Shown here: in pieces, positions 27,838-35,771 of the stretch
Position numbering within the stretch: the stretch's first letter is position 1
Layout: each line of letters starts with the position of its first letter
DNA from: Pseudomonadota bacterium
GTDB taxonomy: Bacteria; Pseudomonadota; Alphaproteobacteria; Reyranellales; Reyranellaceae
DNA: 64,000 bases
Assembly: GCA_018240745.1 (NCBI GenBank)
Contig: JAFEFF010000216.1
Span: forward strand, 52,259 to 116,258
Reading direction: 5' to 3'
Position numbers and translations under genes: made by a program
The notes under the pieces: generated by a model
What the model was told of the DNA's origin: nothing
Databases searched by the model: none
Seen by the model: the letters and a program-made list of their open reading frames with translations, nothing else

Positions 27838-27871
27838 GGGAGATACTTAACTAATAAGTTAAGTATCTCCC
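27838..27871. promoter_or_regulatory. Perfect 15-bp inverted repeat in front of the MFS gene
   Basis: GGGAGATACTTAACT, AATA, AGTTAAGTATCTCCC. The centre ACTTAACTAATAAGTTAAGT looks like a MarR/PadR-type operator. It ends 2-3 bp from the AAGGAGG of the MFS gene (start 27824), so a bound repressor would block transcription or, as RNA, the hairpin would sit against the ribosome-binding site. No regulator gene is adjacent. Confidence 0.75.
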
Positions 27872-27936
27872 TTGCCGGGACGACCGTCAAGCCTGCACGC
27901 AAGGCATTGCCGGGGAACCTATCGAGTCGCGTTAGC

Positions 27937-28458
27937 CTACTTCTCCGGAACGTTCGGTGGGCGCACGACCTTCATGGTGTAGACGTTTGCCTTCTCGTTC
28001 GGGCCGAACGGTCCCTCCACCTTGTGCTGGACCGGCGGGATGCTGCGCAGGAAGGCGACGATCGCCTGGGCGTCCTGCGGGGTCAGGTTGGTGAAGGCGC
28101 GGTACGGCATGATCGGCGCCAGCATGCGGCCGTCGGGGCGCGCGCCGGTCTGGATGGCGGCGATGATCTGCGCGTCGGTCCAGTTGCCGAGCCCGGTCTG
28201 CCTGTCGGGCGTCAGATTGGGACCGAGGAACACGCCGAGCCCCGGCAATTCGAAACCGACATCGGAGCCGCCGAGATAGCGGTCCGTGTCGGGCTTGCCG
28301 AGGAAGTAGCCGGGCGTATGGCAATCGTTGCAGCTCGCAAGGGTGACGAGATACTTGCCGCGCGCGATGGTCGCCGGGTCGGCGGCCCGAGCGACCACGG
28401 ACGCCACCAGGGGCGCGCACAGAGCGGCCAGCGCCGCGGCGATGGTTTTGACGTTCAT
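27937..28458 (-). CDS. Class I c-type cytochrome, periplasmic
   Basis: A 173-residue product with a signal peptide (about 1-25, ending ARA) and one heme motif CNDCH (43-47). A later methionine in RMLAPIMPYRAFTNL is the likely axial ligand. The C-terminal TPQDAQAIVAFLRSIPPVQH is typical of diheme-type or alcohol-dehydrogenase-associated cytochrome c domains. It lies between two paralogous MFS genes on the same strand. The electron partner is unknown. Confidence 0.9.
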   Translation of the reverse strand: MNVKTIAAALAALCAPLVASVVARAADPATIARGKYLVTLASCNDCHTPGYFLGKPDTDRYLGGSDVGFELPGLGVFLGPNLTPDRQTGLGNWTDAQIIAAIQTGARPDGRMLAPIMPYRAFTNLTPQDAQAIVAFLRSIPPVQHKVEGPFGPNEKANVYTMKVVRPPNVPEK

Positions 28459-28473
28459 CAGTTCTCCCCTGCT

Positions 28474-29685
28474 TCAGGCTGGGCGCATGGCAAGCGGCAC
28501 TGGCTTGAACGTGAGAGCGATCGCCACAGCGCCGAGCCCGATGCCGAACGAGCCGATGTACAGCCAACCATAGCCGTTGAACGTGTCGAACACCCAACCG
28601 CCCACGACCGGGCCCAGGGCCATGCCGAAGCTCGCCGCCGCCGACACCGCGCCGAACACCGTACCCATGATCTTGATGCCGAAATACTCGCGCACCAGCG
28701 TCGCGTAGAGCGGCATCACGCCGCCATAGGCGATCGCGAACACGATGGCGAGGGCATAGAACTCGCCCAGATGGCTGATGAAGTAGTAGGTGCCGGCCGC
28801 CATTGCCTGCACCGCGAGCCCGACCACCAACACCGGCTTGGCGCCGACCCGGTCCGACGCAAGGCCGAGGAGCAGTCGTCCGACCAGGCCCGACAGCCCG
28901 GCCACGCTGTAGACGGTGACAGCCGTCATGGCGTCGATGCCGCAGCCCATGGCGTAGGTGACCATGTGGAAGATCGGCCCGGAGTGCGCGGCGCAGCAGG
29001 CGAAATGGGTGAGCGCAACGGCTGCGAATGCGTAGGTGAGAAACGCCTGCGCCGCGGTCATCGGTGGCGCGGTCGCCGCGAGGCGTACCGGACGATCGGG
29101 CATGCCGGCCGCCGGAATGGCAGGCGGCGGCTTGCGGATCAGCATCGCCGCCGGCACCAGCAGGACGACCGCGACGATACCGGCCGTCAGCATGGCGACG
29201 CGCCAGTCGTAGGTGCTGATCAGCCAGCGCACGAACGGCGCCACGACGAGCGGCGACATGCCCATGCCGGCCGAGACCAGCGACACGGCAAGGTTGCGCT
29301 GCCGGTCGAACCAGGCCGAGGCAATGGTCATCAGCGGCGCATAGACGCTGCCGCCGGCGATGCCGATCAGCAGGCCGAACAGGAACTGGAACTCGGTCAG
29401 GGTCGTGGCGCGGCTGGCGGCGACCAGTCCGATGCCCAGCAGAACGACGCCCGACAGCACGACCGGCCGCGTGCCCCAGCGGTCGTTCAGCCAGCCCCAG
29501 CCGAAGGCGGACGCGCCCATCGCGAGGAACACGATGGTTCCCGCGCTCGACACGCCGGTGCGTGACCATCCGGTGTCTTGCGACACCGGTTGCAGGAAGA
29601 CCGCCAACGACAGGCAACTGCCCATCGCGACGCAACTGATCAGCATGCCGGCGCCGACCACCACCCATCCGTACGGAATCCGCAT
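28474..29685 (-). CDS. MFS transporter (MCT/OFA-like), second paralogue
   Basis: A 403-residue 12-TM permease starting MRIPYGWVVVGAGMLISCVA, the same length as the paralogue at 26613-27824 and similar along its whole length (for example GWSRTG near residue 40, VSLVSAGMGM and YGGVMPLYA). GGGAGG lies 6 nt before the ATG. It lacks the 15-bp palindrome of the paralogue. It precedes the cytochrome c gene by 15 bp and is probably co-transcribed with it. Confidence 0.9.
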   Translation of the reverse strand: MRIPYGWVVVGAGMLISCVAMGSCLSLAVFLQPVSQDTGWSRTGVSSAGTIVFLAMGASAFGWGWLNDRWGTRPVVLSGVVLLGIGLVAASRATTLTEFQFLFGLLIGIAGGSVYAPLMTIASAWFDRQRNLAVSLVSAGMGMSPLVVAPFVRWLISTYDWRVAMLTAGIVAVVLLVPAAMLIRKPPPAIPAAGMPDRPVRLAATAPPMTAAQAFLTYAFAAVALTHFACCAAHSGPIFHMVTYAMGCGIDAMTAVTVYSVAGLSGLVGRLLLGLASDRVGAKPVLVVGLAVQAMAAGTYYFISHLGEFYALAIVFAIAYGGVMPLYATLVREYFGIKIMGTVFGAVSAAASFGMALGPVVGGWVFDTFNGYGWLYIGSFGIGLGAVAIALTFKPVPLAMRPA

Positions 29686-29775
29686 CGGTACCCTCCCCGG
29701 GGGACCTCCAGCACGCGCAACCGCGCGGAACCGGCTTCGTTGAACCTGTCAGCCCAGCCTGAAGGAGAAAAAGCC

Positions 29776-29952
29776 ATGACGAAAGCCATTCTTGCCGTGA
29801 TTGCGGTGGGGCTGCTGACGGCAGCCTGTACGGTCCGCAGCGAGCGCACCGTGGTCGAGAAGCCCGCGCCCGTCGTCGCCACCCCGTCGACCGCCGTGGT
29901 CGTGACCGATCCGGCGCCGCCGCCGTCGACCGTCTACGTGCCGGCCCGCTGA
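29776..29952 (+). CDS. Small Pro/Val-rich lipoprotein
   Basis: 58 residues starting MTKAILAVIAVGLLTAACTV, with lipobox LTAAC at residues 14-18 and a Pro/Thr/Val-rich mature part. AAGGAGAAA precedes ATG 29776. This kind of very short lipoprotein is frequent in alphaproteobacteria and has no assigned function. It converges on the NfeD gene 7 bp away. Confidence 0.65.
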   Translation: MTKAILAVIAVGLLTAACTVRSERTVVEKPAPVVATPSTAVVVTDPAPPPSTVYVPAR

Positions 29953-29959
29953 TACCGTC

Positions 29960-30397
29960 TCAAGGCGCCGGCTCGACCCTGAGTTCGGTGCCCTCGACGG
30001 CTGCGACCCGAACCTTGGCGCCCGCGACCATGTCGGGCCCGGTGACGATCCAGCTTCCGTCACCGAGCTTGATGCGGCCGCGGCCTGCCAGGATCGGCTG
30101 ATCGAGAATGAACTCGCGGCCGACCAGCGCCTCGCCGCGTGCGTTGAGCGATGGTTCGGCCGTCTTGCCTTGCAGGCGCTTGAGGTAGGGCCTGAGCACT
30201 ATTGCCGACACGACCGAGACGATCGCGAACACCGCGAGCTGGAACTCGAGCGCCGCGTCCGACGCGACCAGCAGCACCAGCCCGGTGGCCGCCGCGCCGA
30301 TGGCGATGAACAGGAACACCACGCCCGGCAGCAGCATCTCGCAGACCAGCAGGACTGCCGACAGCGCCCACCAGTACCAGAACAGGATCTTGAACAT
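29960..30397 (-). CDS. NfeD family protein
   Basis: A 145-residue product with two or three transmembrane helices (MFKILFWYWWALSAVLLVCE, GVVFLFIAIGAAATGLVLLV) and a C-terminal OB-fold NfeD domain (about 85-143, ALVGREFILDQPILAGRGRI). Short NfeD proteins partner SPFH proteins in membrane microdomains. It follows the SPFH gene by 8 bp on the same strand. Confidence 0.88.
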   Translation of the reverse strand: MFKILFWYWWALSAVLLVCEMLLPGVVFLFIAIGAAATGLVLLVASDAALEFQLAVFAIVSVVSAIVLRPYLKRLQGKTAEPSLNARGEALVGREFILDQPILAGRGRIKLGDGSWIVTGPDMVAGAKVRVAAVEGTELRVEPAP

Positions 30398-30405
30398 CGT
30401 CGGTC

Positions 30406-31362
30406 TCAGCCCGACGGCGGCACGGAGCCGCGCGGGCGGCTCGCTTCGATGCCGCGCGCCTGCGCTTCCTTGGCGAGCTCGCCGATGCCGGCGATCGAGG
30501 CCATGACGCCGGCAGCCTCGACCGGCAGAAAGAACATCTTGGCGTTGTTCGACGCACCCATCTTGGCGAGCGCCTCGACGTACTTGGTGCCGAGGAAGTA
30601 GTTGATCGCCTGCGTGCCGTTGCCGGCGATCGCCTGCGCCACCACCGCGGTCGCCTTGGCCTCCGCCTCGGCCGAGCGTTCGCGCGCCTCGGCCGCCCGG
30701 AACGCCGCCTCGCGCTGGCCCTCGGCAATCAGGATGGCCGACTGCTTCTCGCCCTGCGCGCGCTGGATCGACGATTCGCGGACGCCCTCGGCCTCGAGGA
30801 TGGTGGCACGCTTCTCGCGCTCGGCCTTCATCTGCCGGCCCATCGCCGCGACCAGATCCTCCGGCGGCGCGATGTCCTTCAACTCGACGCGCAGGACCTT
30901 GACGCCCCACGGGTTGGTCGCCTGGTCGATCACCGCGAGCAGCGTGTCGTTGATCTCGTTGCGCTTGGACAGGTTCTCGTCGAGCGCCATATTGCCCATG
31001 ACCGAGCGGATGTTGGTCAGCGCCAGGTTGGTGATCGCGAGGTGGAGGTTCTGCACCTCGTAGGCCGCGCGCGCGGCGTCGACCACCTGGTAGAAGGCGA
31101 CGGCATCGACCTGCACGGTCGCGTTGTCCTTGGTGATGACCTTCTGCGCCGGGATGTCGAGCACGTTCTCCTGCATGTTCATCTTGCGACCGACCGTGTC
31201 GATGAACGGCACGATGAGATGCAGGCCGGGTGGCAGGGTGCGGGTATAGCGGCCGAACCGCTCGATCGTCCAGTTGGTGCCCTGCGGCACCGTCTTGACG
31301 CCGGCAAACACCAAGACCAGCGCCACGACGACGAACGCCACGACGAATATCAGCGCGCCCAT
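30406..31362 (-). CDS. SPFH/Band 7 (QmcA/stomatin-like) protein
   Basis: A 318-residue membrane-scaffold protein. There is an N-terminal transmembrane helix (about 4-22), the band-7 domain starting GVKTVPQGTNWTIERFGRYT through QKVITKDNATVQVDAVAFYQ, then a charged coiled coil (about 180-250, EAEGVRESSIQRAQGEKQSA). This is the QmcA/paraslipin pattern. Together with NfeD it should form a membrane-quality or microdomain complex. Confidence 0.92.
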   Translation of the reverse strand: MGALIFVVAFVVVALVLVFAGVKTVPQGTNWTIERFGRYTRTLPPGLHLIVPFIDTVGRKMNMQENVLDIPAQKVITKDNATVQVDAVAFYQVVDAARAAYEVQNLHLAITNLALTNIRSVMGNMALDENLSKRNEINDTLLAVIDQATNPWGVKVLRVELKDIAPPEDLVAAMGRQMKAEREKRATILEAEGVRESSIQRAQGEKQSAILIAEGQREAAFRAAEARERSAEAEAKATAVVAQAIAGNGTQAINYFLGTKYVEALAKMGASNNAKMFFLPVEAAGVMASIAGIGELAKEAQARGIEASRPRGSVPPSG

Positions 31363-31399
31363 TCCCGCCTCCCGTTAGTTGGGGGCGAGCCTAGCGCGG

Positions 31400-32209
31400 T
31401 TACTCGGCGGCGAGAAGCTGCGGACCGACTTCCTGTGTCACGCGTCCGTGGACTGCGCGCCGGTCGCTCCCCAGCCATTGATCGAGGAAGCGGTTGACCC
31501 AGCGATCGACCGGCGGGTCGTAAAGGGCGTGCATGCTGAGATGCACGCCGCGCTGCTGCGCGCCCGGCATCTTGAGGCGCTCGGAAGCCGCGGTGGACAA
31601 GGTCCAGATGCCCTTCATCTCGAGCGTGACCTCGGGATGGAACTGGAAGCCGAAGGCGTTTCCACCGCAGCGGAAGCCCTGCACCGGATAGGTGTCGTTG
31701 GTCGCCAGGAGGTCGCAGCAGCCGGGCAATTCCATGCCCTCGCGATGCCATTGATACACTTTCATCGGCCCCGGGAACCACGCCCGGCCGGCCTCGGTCG
31801 GCTCGATGTCGACATAGCCGATCTCGACCTTGCCCTCGGGATGCGGCGCCACCTTGCCGCCCGCCGCGCGCGTCAGCAGCTGGGCGCCGAGGCACAGGCC
31901 GAGATAGGGAACGCCCGCCTCGACCACCTTCGGGATCCAGTCGAGCTCGCACTTGATGCCGGCCAGCGTGCCGCAGTCGTTGGCCGACATCGGCCCGCCG
32001 AAGATCACCACGCCGGCATAGTCCGACATGTCTGCCGGCAGGTTGCAGCCGAGGTTGGGGCAGAGGCGGTGGAGCTCGTAGCCGCGCTTCTCGAGCAGGG
32101 CACCGACCCGTCCGGGCCGGGAGTGCTCCTGATGCACGACGATCGCAATCTTGTTGGGTGCGATCTTGCGGGGGGCGATCTTATTAGGGGAGTTCTTGCG
32201 AGGGGACAC
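31400..32209 (-). CDS. Class I glutamine amidotransferase-like protein
   Basis: A 269-residue product with GATase motifs GLCLGAQLL (nucleophile Cys106) and FQFHPEVTLE (His191, Glu193), a complete triad. It resembles GMP-synthase-like GATases that act alone, for example on gamma-glutamyl amines. The start is GTG 32207-32209. The first 20 residues are an odd Lys/Pro/Ile repeat (KNSPNKIAPRKIAPNKI) absent from the family, so the true start may be downstream. Confidence 0.82.
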   Translation of the reverse strand: MSPRKNSPNKIAPRKIAPNKIAIVVHQEHSRPGRVGALLEKRGYELHRLCPNLGCNLPADMSDYAGVVIFGGPMSANDCGTLAGIKCELDWIPKVVEAGVPYLGLCLGAQLLTRAAGGKVAPHPEGKVEIGYVDIEPTEAGRAWFPGPMKVYQWHREGMELPGCCDLLATNDTYPVQGFRCGGNAFGFQFHPEVTLEMKGIWTLSTAASERLKMPGAQQRGVHLSMHALYDPPVDRWVNRFLDQWLGSDRRAVHGRVTQEVGPQLLAAE

Positions 32210-32306
32210 TTTAATTGGGCCTTTCGGCCGGTACGCTCGTCATGGATTTGCAAGATACGCGCAGCTTGTGGCAACGACAAGGCTGAGCCGTGGCAGGAGG
32301 GACGAA

Positions 32307-32912
32307 ATGGCGCGCCGAATCGAGTTCTTTTTCGACTGTTCGAGCCCGTGGACCTACCTCGCCTTCCACGCCGTGCAGCCGCTGGCGGCCGAGCTTGGCG
32401 CGGAGATTGCCTGGAAACCGATCCTGGTCGGCGGCGTGTTCAACGCGGTCAACCAGACGGTCTACGACAGCCGCAGCAAGCCCAACCCGCTGAAGGCGTC
32501 CTACATGCTGAAGGACCTCGCCGACTGGGCGAAGCTCTACGGCCTCAGGATCGTCTTCCCGCCGACCGTCTTCCCGGTGAACAGCGTGAAGTGCATGCGC
32601 GGCGCCTTCGTGGCGCTCGACGAGGGCAAGCTGGTGCCCTACGCGAAGGCCGCGTTCGAGGCGTATTGGAGCGACGACAAAGACATCGCAAAGGAAGACG
32701 CGCTCGCCGACATCGCCGCCAGGGCAGGGCTCGAGCGTCAACGCTTTTTCTCCGCGATCGAGACCGACTCCTGCAAGGCGCGCCTGCGGGCCAACACCGA
32801 CGAGTTGATCAGGCGCGGCGGCTTCGGCAGCCCGACGATGTTCGTCGGCGAGTCGATGTTCTTCGGCAACGACCGCCTGCCGCTGGTGCGCGCGGCGCTG
32901 GAGGCGGCATGA
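32307..32912 (+). CDS. DsbA-family 2-hydroxychromene-2-carboxylate isomerase-like protein
   Basis: A 201-residue product starting MARRIEFFFDCSSPWTYLAF, the Ser-Pro kappa-GST/HCCA isomerase pattern with SSPW replacing the CxxC of thiol oxidases. It also has PVNSVKCMRGAF and GGFGSPTMFVGESMFFGNDRL, the cis-Pro region and C-terminal signature. AGGAGG lies 6 nt before ATG 32307. It overlaps the following decarboxylase by 4 bp. HCCA isomerase acts in naphthalene degradation, but no other such gene is here. Confidence 0.87.
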   Translation: MARRIEFFFDCSSPWTYLAFHAVQPLAAELGAEIAWKPILVGGVFNAVNQTVYDSRSKPNPLKASYMLKDLADWAKLYGLRIVFPPTVFPVNSVKCMRGAFVALDEGKLVPYAKAAFEAYWSDDKDIAKEDALADIAARAGLERQRFFSAIETDSCKARLRANTDELIRRGGFGSPTMFVGESMFFGNDRLPLVRAALEAA

Positions 32913-34204
32913 GCAACGCCGATCCCGATTTCTGGGCCAGGGCCAACGCGCATCTCGTGCGCTACGGCGGCGCCTTCGCGCCGGTGATCGCCGAGAGCGC
33001 CGCCGGCAACTGGTTCACCGACGCCGACGGCCGGCGCATCCTCGATTTCACCTCCGGCCAGATGAGCACGATCCTGGGCCACAGCCATCCCGAGATCGTC
33101 GCCGTCGCGCGCCACTACATCGGCGAGCTCGATCATCTCTACTCGACGGTGCTGAGCCGCCCGGTGGTCGATCTCGCGGCGCTGATCGCCAAGGTATCGC
33201 CGGGCAAGCTCGACCGCGTGCTGCTGGTCTCGACCGGCGGCGAATCGAACGAGGCGGCGCTGCGCATGGCCAAGCTGGTGACCGGCCGCTACGAGATCGT
33301 CGCCATGAGCCGCTCGTGGCACGGCGTGACCGGCGGCGCCGCGTCGAACACCTACTCATCGAGCCGCAAGGGCTATGGCCCGCCGCAGCCCGGGGCGCTG
33401 GTGCTGCCGGCGCCCGACACCTACCGCTCGCGCTTCATCGACCATCGCGGCGTGTACGACTGGCAGGCCGAGCTCGACTTCGGCTTCGACCTGGTCGACC
33501 GCCAGTCGAGCGGCGCATTGGCCGCCTGCATCGTCGAGCCGATCCTGAGCTCGGGCGGCGTGCTCGAGCCGCCCGAAGGCTACATCGCGGCGCTCGCGGA
33601 GATGTGCGCCGCCCGTGACATGCAGCTGATCTTCGACGAGGCGCAGACGGGTCTCGGCCGCACCGGCACCCTGTTCGCCTGCGAACGCGACGGCGTCGTG
33701 CCGCAGTATCTCACGCTGTCAAAGACCCTCGGCGCCGGCCTTCCGCTCGCCGCCATGCTGACCACTCCCGAGATCGAGGACATTGCCGCCGAGCGCGGCT
33801 ATCTCTTCTACACCACGCATGCCTCCGATCCGTTGCCCGCGGCGGTCGGCCTGAAGGTGATCGAGGTGATCCTGCGCGACCGCCTCACCGAGCGCGCCGC
33901 CGCGCTCGGCAAGCGGCTGAAGGACGGGCTGGTGGCCCTGCAGCAGCGCTACGAATGCATCGGCGACGTGCGCGGCCGCGGCCTGCTGCTGGGCCTCGAC
34001 CTGGTCAAGGACCGCCGCACCAAGACTCCCGATCCCGAAACAGCCCAGCGCGTCGCACGCGAATGCCTGGCGCTCGGCCTGATGACGTCGGTGGTGCGCG
34101 GCGGCTTCGGCATTTTCCGCATAGCGCCGCCGCTCACGATCGAGCCGCACGAGATCGACCTCGGCCTCGAGATCTTCCACAAGGCCTTGAGCCGCGCACT
34201 TTAG
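32909..34204 (+). CDS. dgdA: 2,2-dialkylglycine decarboxylase-like PLP aminotransferase (class III)
   Basis: DGD decarboxylates 2,2-dialkylglycines such as 2-aminoisobutyrate and then transaminates pyruvate. The 431-residue product has LVRYGGAFAPVIAESAAGNW, DFTSGQMSTILGHSHPEI, RSWHGVTGGAAS (Trp138), IFDEAQTGLGRTG (PLP Asp243) and LSKTLGAGLPLAA with PLP Lys272. These match the positions and surroundings known for the Burkholderia enzyme. The length is the same as the family's. The first four bases overlap the isomerase gene. The call is by motif memory; no search was done. Confidence 0.85.
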   Translation: MSNADPDFWARANAHLVRYGGAFAPVIAESAAGNWFTDADGRRILDFTSGQMSTILGHSHPEIVAVARHYIGELDHLYSTVLSRPVVDLAALIAKVSPGKLDRVLLVSTGGESNEAALRMAKLVTGRYEIVAMSRSWHGVTGGAASNTYSSSRKGYGPPQPGALVLPAPDTYRSRFIDHRGVYDWQAELDFGFDLVDRQSSGALAACIVEPILSSGGVLEPPEGYIAALAEMCAARDMQLIFDEAQTGLGRTGTLFACERDGVVPQYLTLSKTLGAGLPLAAMLTTPEIEDIAAERGYLFYTTHASDPLPAAVGLKVIEVILRDRLTERAAALGKRLKDGLVALQQRYECIGDVRGRGLLLGLDLVKDRRTKTPDPETAQRVARECLALGLMTSVVRGGFGIFRIAPPLTIEPHEIDLGLEIFHKALSRAL

Positions 34205-34273
34205 CGTTTGAAACCGACCCCCATATGTTGTACCCGCTGGCTTCGTTTCTCGCATTGTGGCTGGAGTGAGCGG

Positions 34274-34828
34274 ATGATCGGCAAGCTTGTGCAAGCGACG
34301 GTACTTGTGACGGCCGGCCTGGCCATCAGCGGCTTCAGCGGCTGCACGCCGAAGACCGTCGCGAGGAAGCCGCCGCCGGCCCCCGACTACATGGCCCCCT
34401 CGCCGCCCTCGCCGCCCGCCGCGGCCACACGCGCCACCTGCTACAACGAAGCCGACCTCTCCACCCTGCGCGTCCGCATGCTGCAGCAGGAGATGAGCGT
34501 CGTGACCCTGCAGTGCCAGACCGCAGGCGGCAGCCGTGCCTTCGACAGCCAGTATGGAGGCTTCCTGCAGAAGTACAGCGGCGACCTCTCGGCCAATGCC
34601 CGCGCGCTCAACGAGCTCTCCCGCAAGCGCCGCTTCAACGTCGACGTCGTGGTGACCGAATTCGCCAACCGTACCGCGCAGAAAGCGCCGGTCGATCCGC
34701 AGTTCTGCTCGCGCGGCCTGCGTGCGCTGGAATGGGCACTCGATCCCAAGGCGACCAGCCTCGCGATGGTCCCCCCGCCCTACGACCTGGGGCCGGACAT
34801 GAACTTCCATCCCTGCGCGCCCAAGTAA
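34274..34828 (+). CDS. Hypothetical exported lipoprotein
   Basis: 184 residues starting MIGKLVQATVLVTAGLAISG, with a probable lipobox FSGC at residues 21-24, then a Pro-rich linker (about 30-52) and a domain with Cys in ATCYNEADLSTLRVRMLQQE, LQCQTAGG, FCSRG and HPC. The even set of cysteines suggests disulfides in the periplasm. No family is recognised. Confidence 0.65.
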   Translation: MIGKLVQATVLVTAGLAISGFSGCTPKTVARKPPPAPDYMAPSPPSPPAAATRATCYNEADLSTLRVRMLQQEMSVVTLQCQTAGGSRAFDSQYGGFLQKYSGDLSANARALNELSRKRRFNVDVVVTEFANRTAQKAPVDPQFCSRGLRALEWALDPKATSLAMVPPPYDLGPDMNFHPCAPK

Positions 34829-34847
34829 GCGCCCAAATATCAAGCCC

Positions 34848-35771
34848 CTAGATATGCTGTAGGCCGCGCGCATCACGGCGCGGCCCGTCATCGTCCGGGC
34901 GCGACGTCGCAAGCCGGATCACCGCAGCATAGCCCGGCTGGATCTCCATCTGCCCGCGCAGGCCCGCTGCGAGCAGCGCGCGGTGGGCTGACGGCAGGCG
35001 CCAGCACGGCACGAACATGAAGAGGTGGTGCTCGAGGTGGTAGTTCACCCAGTAGGGTGCCACGAACAGACGTTCGAGGAAGTTGGCCAGCGTCGTGCGC
35101 GTGTTGCGCAGCGGGTCGTCATTGTCGGGCACGACGGCATGCTCGGCAATGTTCCGGATCCGGCTCACGAGCTGGTACCAGGTGGCGAGCGGCAACAGCC
35201 ACAGCAGCGGATAGAGCCACCAGTAGCCGATCGCCGACAGCCCGCCGAGCAGCACCAGGTTGGCGACGAACGCCTTCGCTTCCTTGGCGAGGCCGCGGCG
35301 GAACTGCTCGCGGCGGCGCTGGTAGGCGGTGCGGCCGGAGAGATCGCGGACGATCTTGCGCCACAGGCTCCTGCGGCTGATCGGAAACGGCGCCGACAGG
35401 CCGAGATCGGGATCCTCCGCCTGCTGCGTGTGGCGGTGGTGCGCGAGGTGATACGGCCGGTAGACCTGCAGGCTGGTGAACACGGGCGCCGCGCACAGCC
35501 AGGTGCCTACCCGTTCGTTCAGCCGGCGATTGGCGAACAGCAGCCCGTGCGCCGCATCGTGCATCAGGATGGCGAGGCCGAGCTGGCGCGCGCCGATCAC
35601 CATCACCGCGATCACGAAGCTGAGCGGATTGGGCCACCACGCGAACAGCGCCATGCTGGCGAAGATCAGGCCCCAGGCATGCAGCACCAGCAGCGCGCCC
35701 ACAAGGTCGGACGTGCCGCGCAGGCGCTGGAGCTCCTCCGGCGCCAGCAGCCGGGAGGCCTCAAGTGCCAT
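34848..35771 (-). CDS. Membrane fatty acid desaturase (FADS domain)
   Basis: The 307-residue membrane di-iron enzyme has three histidine boxes, HDAAH (71-75), HLAHHRH (108-114) and HLEHH near residue 253, and four to six transmembrane segments. It introduces a double bond or hydroxyl into an acyl chain or carotenoid; the exact substrate is unknown. ATG 35769-35771 gives MALEASRLLAPEELQRLRG and overlaps the amidohydrolase stop by 11 bp. Confidence 0.9.
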   Translation of the reverse strand: MALEASRLLAPEELQRLRGTSDLVGALLVLHAWGLIFASMALFAWWPNPLSFVIAVMVIGARQLGLAILMHDAAHGLLFANRRLNERVGTWLCAAPVFTSLQVYRPYHLAHHRHTQQAEDPDLGLSAPFPISRRSLWRKIVRDLSGRTAYQRRREQFRRGLAKEAKAFVANLVLLGGLSAIGYWWLYPLLWLLPLATWYQLVSRIRNIAEHAVVPDNDDPLRNTRTTLANFLERLFVAPYWVNYHLEHHLFMFVPCWRLPSAHRALLAAGLRGQMEIQPGYAAVIRLATSRPDDDGPRRDARGLQHI

